This document shows positions 14,755 to 18,152 of a stretch of 18,152 nt of DNA, one piece after another. The notes under the pieces are model-generated. The model saw nothing but the letters and a program-made list of their open reading frames with translations. It was not told where the DNA came from and made no database searches. This stretch comes from Peptococcaceae bacterium (GTDB lineage Bacteria; Bacillota; Desulfitobacteriia; Desulfitobacteriales; Desulfitobacteriaceae): positions 1-18,152 of the forward strand of contig JAITOS010000061.1 of assembly GCA_031289815.1 (NCBI GenBank), in the 5' to 3' direction. How positions within the stretch are numbered: the stretch's first letter is position 1; each line of letters begins with the position of its first letter. Both the position numbers and the translations under genes were made by a program.

Positions 14755-15921
14755 TCAATATAAATACTCTCTGGTCCAGGGGATATCGTTCGCCAGCCCT
14801 TTGGTTAAAACGAGCTGGTGGATGTCGATATTGCCAGTGTTAAAAGAAGCCGCGCAGGCGTTCAGGTACATGCGCCACATCCTGATAAAGCGCTCATCCT
14901 TGGTTTTGCGGACCTCTTCCAGCTGACTCTCGAAATTCTCCGTCCAATGGATCAGCGTCCGTCCGTAATGCCGCCGCAAGCTCTCCATATCCGTGATCAT
15001 AAAACCGCTCTCCGCCGCTCCTTGCACGACCTCCTTGATCCCCGGAATATAGCCGCCCGGAAAAATATATTTGTTGATCCATTCGTTCGTACCGCCCTCA
15101 TTCGGCCCGGTAATGGAGTGCAGCAGAAAGACGCCGCCATCCTCCAGCAGCCGATACGCCGTATCGAAATATTCCCGGAGATTTTTTTTACCGACGTGCT
15201 CCAGCATACCAATACTGATGATCCTGTTGAAGCTCCGGTTTTTTACATCCCGGTAATCCGTCAGTTCCACCGCCACCCGGCCGCCCAGACCGTCGGCTTC
15301 GATGGATTCCTTCACTTTTTTATATTGCTCCTGGCTGAGCGTCACGCCGGTCGCTTCTACCCCGTACTCCCGCGCGGCGCTGAAAATCAACTGTCCCCAG
15401 CCGCAGCCGATATCCAGCAGCCTGTCTCCCTGCTTCAGGCAAAGCTTCTTCAGGCTGTGCGCGATTTTTTGCTGTTGGGCCGTATCCAGGGTGTCGTTTT
15501 CATTTTTAAAATAGGCGCAGGAATAGATCATGGCCTGATCCAGCCAGAGCTTGTAAAAATCGTTGCCGATATCATAGTGATGTTCCGCGTTTTTATGGCT
15601 TTTTTTGATGGAATTCGCCACCGTCTTTTTTATGAGATTCGCCACCGGATTGGCATACATAAATTCCGCTTGGGTTTTATACAGTTGCTCGATCAATTCC
15701 CGGAGATCGCCTTCAATCTCTATCAAGCCGTCCATATAAGCGTCGGCCAGCGCCATCTGCGCGTCGGCGATAAATTTATTCTTGGGGAGAGCGCCGCGAA
15801 AGGTCAGCTTGAACCGCTCGTCGCCGTTCGTCAGAACTTCCCCGTTTTCCAGAACAAACGTCAGCCCCGCGACATTTAGCTTCTTGTGAAATTCTTTTAA
15901 TATGCTATTCTCCATACCCAT
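14755..15921 (-). CDS. cfa: Cyclopropane-fatty-acyl-phospholipid synthase
   Basis: It transfers a methylene group from S-adenosylmethionine to the double bond of unsaturated phospholipid acyl chains, altering membrane properties under stress or in stationary phase. In the 388-aa protein the N-terminal lipid-binding domain is followed by HHYDIGNDFYKLWLD (from 114), YSCAYF, the SAM site LLDIGCGWGQL (168-178), GVTLSQEQ, the catalytic region ISIGMLEHVGKKN and the KYIFPGGYIPG motif. The open frame extends 22 codons further up to a TTG, but that TTG is the -35 box of a good promoter, and AGAAGG nine bases before the ATG at 15919-15921 fixes the start there. It is a single-gene unit. Some relatives carry out other SAM-dependent lipid modifications, but the motif set favours CFA synthase. 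Confidence 0.92.
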   Translation of the reverse strand: MGMENSILKEFHKKLNVAGLTFVLENGEVLTNGDERFKLTFRGALPKNKFIADAQMALADAYMDGLIEIEGDLRELIEQLYKTQAEFMYANPVANLIKKTVANSIKKSHKNAEHHYDIGNDFYKLWLDQAMIYSCAYFKNENDTLDTAQQQKIAHSLKKLCLKQGDRLLDIGCGWGQLIFSAAREYGVEATGVTLSQEQYKKVKESIEADGLGGRVAVELTDYRDVKNRSFNRIISIGMLEHVGKKNLREYFDTAYRLLEDGGVFLLHSITGPNEGGTNEWINKYIFPGGYIPGIKEVVQGAAESGFMITDMESLRRHYGRTLIHWTENFESQLEEVRKTKDERFIRMWRMYLNACAASFNTGNIDIHQLVLTKGLANDIPWTREYLY

Positions 15922-15958
15922 AGAATTACGCCTTCTTTCTTTGTATCCAACATATGAC

Positions 15959-15987
15959 AATATAAATTCTATTACTTCAACGATCAA
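15959..15987 (-). promoter_or_regulatory. Sigma-A-type promoter of cfa
   Basis: TTGATC (15982-15987) and TATATT (15959-15964) on the minus strand, exactly 17 nt apart, matching at 4 and 5 of 6 positions. The predicted transcript start is about 30 nt before the chosen ATG. Confidence 0.6.
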
Positions 15988-16214
15988 TTTTCAAGCGTTT
16001 TGCGAAAATACTTTCGTTTCTTTTTGACGCGGTGCAGGACGGTAAGCTCATGCGGAACTATGAGGGCGGGGCGTATCGTCCGACTTATTTCTGCGTCAAA
16101 GATAATCTGTTTTAGGGGACGCCCGTTTTCAGCTTCGTTGCGCGCAGTTGAGGGCGAGCGGACGGGTTCGCTTTCGTTCGCTGAAGGCCGCGAAGGGCGG
16201 ACGGTTCCGCTTTT
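15988..16214. other. Intergenic region with a short open frame and a GC-rich repeat
   Basis: No intact gene is seen. The plus strand has a frame open from 15966 whose last 29 codons (16026-16112, stop TAG 16113-16115) read like the end of a protein (DAVQDGKLMRNYEGGAYRP, then TYFCVKDNLF). I do not recognise it. From about 16150 the sequence becomes GC-rich and repetitive; 16185-16214 is identical to 17461-17490, and 16157-16176 looks like a degenerate extra copy of part of it. Confidence 0.4.
16185..16214. repeat. 30-nt direct repeat, copy 1
   Basis: Identical over 30 nt to 17461-17490. It begins AGGCCGCGAAGGGCGG and ends TTCCGCTTTT. Copy 1 directly abuts the palindrome at 16215-16263. Together with copy 2 it brackets the Rpn-family gene. 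Confidence 0.85.
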
Positions 16215-16263
16215 AAGGAAAAAGAGCGGCAGTCCGTTCGCCGGACTGCCGCTCTTTTTCCTT
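16215..16263. terminator. Perfect palindrome, bidirectional terminator of rpn
   Basis: A perfect inverted repeat with 22-nt arms (16215-16236 and 16242-16263) and a TTCGC loop. Its stem is GC-rich inside (GAGCGGCAGTCCG) and A/T-rich outside, so on both strands it reads as a hairpin followed by T-rich sequence. It lies 58 nt after the stop of the Rpn gene. Its central 29 nt recur exactly at 17741-17769. Confidence 0.75.
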
Positions 16264-16321
16264 CGTATTTATAAGTGTAGATTGCAAGTTTGTTTGTCTA
16301 ACTATCCAAATATCTGTATTC

Positions 16322-17200
16322 TTATTTGTCCTCACCGAGCCGGGAGCGAAGCTCCGCGATGAGAGCCGCTTGCTCCGCAAGCGCAGTTTCTTTTTCTGCT
16401 TCCTTCCGCACAAGCGCCGCATCCTTCTCAGCGGCCAGCTTCCGCCACTTAGCGGATTCCAGACGTTCTTCTTCGCGCCATTCTTCACGCCATTCTTCGC
16501 GCCATACCTTCTTCGCGTCCTCTAATTTAAACTCAGTCATAATCATATTCTCGACCTCCGATCCGTGGGTTGTGAGAAATTCTCCCATGACGTCCTTTTC
16601 CAAACAATACCTTATTGCATTCTTGACCGCGGTCTCCAACGGCTGCTTCTCCGCCGTGTTGCGGCGTACCTGCGCGACAAACGCCGCGTACTCGCTGAGG
16701 GAGCGGCTCTGCCGGAGCAATTCCGCATTGCACCCTTCATTGATATTATACACCGCCACCTTCAGTTCGAGCAAGTCCGGAATGTCCGCTTCCAAGAAGG
16801 CGTCCGACAGCTTCAGTTCCAACTTTTCCGCCCAAGGATCGATGCCGTTATACAGGACGATGAATTTCGGCCTGGGGATTTTGATGAGGCCGCGTCTATA
16901 AATGTTGGCGCTGTCCAACATTTTTTCGTACACCCTGGCGACGTAGAGCAGCAGGCGCAGCGGTAGGTTCAGGTTGATGGTGGATTGGTGTTCTATGAGG
17001 ATGATGAGGCGGCGGTCGAGCAGGAAGGCCAGATCGTTGATCTGCTCGTGAAACAGCACATCCTCCAAGGTTTCGATTTCTATGTCGGTATCGGGCGGGT
17101 AATGCGCGCCTTCGATAGCGTTATAGACCTCAATCAAACGCTGCGGGTTGGAAAAATAGCGGCTGAAGACGCTGTCTTTGTATTGGCGGTTGACGAGCAT
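16322..17200 (-). CDS. Rpn-family / PD-(D/E)XK nuclease, transposase-like protein
   Basis: A 292-aa member of the family annotated as Rpn recombination-promoting nuclease or putative transposase (YhgA-like). The N-terminal half has the family hallmarks: YKDSVFSRYFSNPQRLIEVYNAIEG, written here only to show its start (first 25 residues after MLVNRQ), a PD-(D/E)XK-type core with D56 in NDLAFLLD and E70-x-Q72 in IEHQSTIN, then LRLLLYVARVYE and KFIVLYNG. E. coli relatives are DNA endonucleases that promote RecA-independent recombination. The last 65 or so residues are a charged, probably coiled-coil tail starting with three WREE repeats. The start is the ATG at 17198-17200, with AGGGAG ten bases upstream; the 69-residue upstream extension does not resemble the family. 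It sits alone among palindromes and repeats. Confidence 0.88.
   Translation of the reverse strand: MLVNRQYKDSVFSRYFSNPQRLIEVYNAIEGAHYPPDTDIEIETLEDVLFHEQINDLAFLLDRRLIILIEHQSTINLNLPLRLLLYVARVYEKMLDSANIYRRGLIKIPRPKFIVLYNGIDPWAEKLELKLSDAFLEADIPDLLELKVAVYNINEGCNAELLRQSRSLSEYAAFVAQVRRNTAEKQPLETAVKNAIRYCLEKDVMGEFLTTHGSEVENMIMTEFKLEDAKKVWREEWREEWREEERLESAKWRKLAAEKDAALVRKEAEKETALAEQAALIAELRSRLGEDK
16469..16504 (-). repeat. 12-bp tandem repeat inside the Rpn gene
   Basis: Three consecutive 12-bp units (TTCTTCGCGCCA on the plus strand, the middle one with one change) encode Trp-Arg-Glu-Glu three times at the start of the charged tail. Copy number may vary between strains. Confidence 0.85.
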
Positions 17201-17288
17201 GGGTGGCCAACTCCCTGTATTATTTATTTTGAGGCTCGGGACAGCAGTATAAATATTAAATATGCGGAATCGTGATTGGTATATATAT

Positions 17289-17317
17289 ATTATACAGGGA
17301 TAAATATCCAAATACAA
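17289..17317 (-). promoter_or_regulatory. Promoter of the Rpn-family gene
   Basis: A perfect TATAAT (17289-17294) with TTGTAT (17312-17317; only 3 of 6) exactly 17 nt upstream, in AT-rich sequence about 90 nt before the ATG. Confidence 0.45.
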
Positions 17318-17460
17318 GGAGCCACCCTCACCCGCTGCCAAAACCCCAAAACGAGACAGGCACATCCTCCAAGACCCAAAAGACAAGCGCGGGGCGGGCG
17401 GGTGCATGGCTTTTTGATCGGGTTGGCGCAGAGCGAGCAGGTGCGTGGGGCTTTTGCTGG

Positions 17461-17490
17461 AGGCCGCGAAGGGCGGACGGTTCCGCTTTT
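17461..17490. repeat. 30-nt direct repeat, copy 2
   Basis: Identical to 16185-16214, in the same orientation. Positions 17466-17486 are also the left arm of a 21-nt perfect inverted repeat whose right arm is 17550-17570. Confidence 0.85.
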
Positions 17491-17570
17491 CGTCCCGCTG
17501 CGCCTTCCTGGCGCAAAGGGACGCGCTCGGCTTCCCTGCCTCGCTTTTCGCGGAACCGTCCGCCCTTCGC
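17466..17570. repeat. Composite hairpin element of 105 nt
   Basis: The outer arms 17466-17486 and 17550-17570 are perfect 21-nt reverse complements. Between them 17491-17523 forms its own hairpin: CGTCCC/GGGACG, then a 2x2 internal loop, then TGCGCC/GGCGCA around TTCCT. The whole resembles a BIME-like or MITE-like structured repeat. Confidence 0.7.
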
Positions 17571-17659
17571 TTGGGTTTGGGGTCGGGGATGTTTTTTGCT
17601 TGGGGCGGCGGCGCGGGTTTTGTCTGAGCGGGCGTGAGGCTATAGGTGTGGGGAAACGG

Positions 17660-17695
17660 TGATTAGCAGCCACCTGGACTGATGGCTGCTAATCA
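17660..17695. repeat. Perfect 13-bp hairpin
   Basis: TGATTAGCAGCCA (17660-17672) and TGGCTGCTAATCA (17683-17695) are perfect reverse complements around a 10-nt loop. No T-run follows directly on either strand, so it is not a convincing terminator. Confidence 0.7.
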
Positions 17696-17730
17696 TTTGA
17701 TCCTGTTTTCTGTTCGCTGGTTCGCTTTGA

Positions 17731-17769
17731 AGAAAAGCGACAGTCCGTTCGCCGGACTGCCGCTCTTTT
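17731..17769 (-). terminator. Second copy of the palindrome, terminator-like
   Basis: Positions 17741-17769 repeat exactly the 29-nt core of the palindrome at 16230-16258. Here the left arm has diverged, giving two mismatches in the outer stem. On the minus strand the stem is followed by CTTTTCTTC, and it lies about 100 nt after the stop of the right-edge gene, so it probably terminates it. Confidence 0.55.
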
Positions 17770-17868
17770 CCTCTTTCCTATCTCTTTTTGTTTTTTCCTC
17801 CTTTTGCCGGTCTTGCTAGCCTTACCGGCTTTCCCGGTTTGCTGAGAAGTATGGTTTGGTGAAAGTGA

Positions 17869-18152
17869 TTATTCAGAGACTCCGTTCGTGATCGTTACCG
17901 TGACCGTACCTGTGATGGGTGTTTGGGTTCCTGCGGTATACGTTACCGTGAAGCTGAATTCTACTGTGCCGTCATCCGCTGCGTCATCCGCGATGGTTAC
18001 TGTTTTGCCGTCTTCGCCAATGCTGGCATCAGTCTGAGCGGTTCCGCCAGTAATTTCCCACGCGACAGTGTAACCTGCTCCGCTGGTCGGCAGGACAAAC
18101 GTGTCACCAGTTTCTAAAACGACTTCCTTTGTTGTGAAGGAATAGGCGCCGT
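17869..18152 (-). CDS. C-terminal end of a probable surface protein (partial)
   Basis: A frame open from the right edge of the window to TAA at 17869-17871, giving 93 residues; the start lies outside the window. The composition (Thr, Val, Gly, Asp rich; no Cys) and alternating pattern, for example SFTTKEVVLETGDTFVLP, YTVAWEITGGTAQTDASIG and a closing TGTVTVTITNGVSE, suggest an Ig-like or cadherin-like beta-sandwich domain of the sort repeated in secreted or cell-surface proteins. I cannot name the family. No LPXTG or S-layer homology motif is seen at the end. After the stop the same frame stays open and encodes a Gly/Lys-rich tail, so the annotated end may not be the ancestral one. Confidence 0.7.
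   Translation of the reverse strand, partial: GAYSFTTKEVVLETGDTFVLPTSGAGYTVAWEITGGTAQTDASIGEDGKTVTIADDAADDGTVEFSFTVTYTAGTQTPITGTVTVTITNGVSE

Larger units (their letters stand above)
17318..17660. other. GC-rich non-coding region with interlocking inverted repeats
   Basis: All frames here are skewed in composition and show no recognisable family, so I do not call a gene. It contains copy 2 of the 30-nt repeat (17461-17490), an internal hairpin (17491-17523) and an inverted partial copy of the repeat (17550-17570). Confidence 0.5.

Noticed and set aside
14818..15879. 353-codon plus-strand open frame opposite cfa
   Set aside because: Entirely antisense to cfa with its clear SAM-binding motifs; no ribosome-binding site and no family pattern.
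15922..15987. N-terminal extension of cfa to a TTG
   Set aside because: The TTG is the -35 hexamer of a well-spaced promoter, and AGAAGG lies before the downstream ATG.
17201..17407. N-terminal extension of the Rpn-family protein
   Set aside because: The added 69 residues do not resemble the family and span the promoter region; the ATG at 17198-17200 has a suitable ribosome-binding site and starts the conserved domain.
17272..17673. Overlapping frames of 121, 128 and 127 codons on both strands in the GC-rich region
   Set aside because: All run through inverted repeats, have biased composition and show no domain; the repeats themselves explain the similarity between the translated segments here and near 16185.
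16185..17770. CRISPR array
   Set aside because: The repeats occur only once on each side of a gene, with no regular spacing and no cas genes.
16185..17772. Classical insertion sequence around the Rpn gene
   Set aside because: The shared repeats are direct, the palindromes are internally symmetric and also serve as terminators, and no terminal inverted repeats with a target duplication can be defined.

Overview
The window looks like chromosome of an endospore-forming member of the Bacillota (Firmicutes). The direct evidence is the sporulation cluster spoIIGA-sigE-sigG, together with a GatCAB amidotransferase, strong purine-rich Shine-Dalgarno sites and sigma-A-type promoters. Base composition is moderately GC-rich by eye. 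A clostridial or Negativicutes spore-former is a reasonable guess, but nothing here fixes the genus.

Layout. (1) 1-249: the end of a possible plus-strand unit, a 44-codon ORF behind an ideal Shine-Dalgarno and a strong terminator. It converges on gatB. (2) 248-7906, minus strand: a housekeeping block transcribed pcrA - ligA - gatC - gatA - gatB (DNA repair helicase, NAD-dependent ligase, and the three subunits of the Asp/Glu-tRNA amidotransferase), with an extra promoter before gatC and an ATGA overlap between gatA and gatB. (3) 8204-9427, plus strand: a lone EAL-HDOD protein with its own promoter. (4) 9473-12016, minus strand: spoIIGA - sigE - sigG, the membrane protease, the pro-sigma-E it activates in the mother cell, and the late forespore sigma factor. 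spoIIGA and sigE overlap by ATGA; sigG has its own sigma-G/F-like promoter and a TTG start. (5) 12400-14581, minus strand: aroQ - pepP - efp (dehydroquinase, Xaa-Pro peptidase, elongation factor P), ending in a good terminator. (6) 14755-15921, minus strand: a cyclopropane-fatty-acid synthase with its own promoter and terminator. (7) 15922-18152: an accessory region with an Rpn/PD-(D/E)XK transposase-like gene set among palindromes and repeated GC-rich segments, then the 3' end of a beta-rich, probably surface-exposed protein running off the right edge.

Most of the window is ordinary core genome. The parts that deserve a second look are the repeat-rich surroundings of the Rpn gene (a 29-nt identical palindrome core and a 30-nt identical repeat, both present on each side of the gene, plus a composite hairpin of about 105 nt), the synonymously varied Gly/Lys repeat that stays in frame after the stop codon of the right-edge gene, a possible UbiD-like remnant between efp and its terminator, and the regulatory details of the sporulation cluster. 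I saw no CRISPR array, tRNA, rRNA or recognisable defence system.

Stretches without a gene longer than about 300 bases are 12017-12399 (promoter, hairpins, terminator, possible remnant), 15922-16321 (cfa promoter, a short open frame, repeats, palindrome) and 17201-17868 (rpn promoter, repeats, hairpins).
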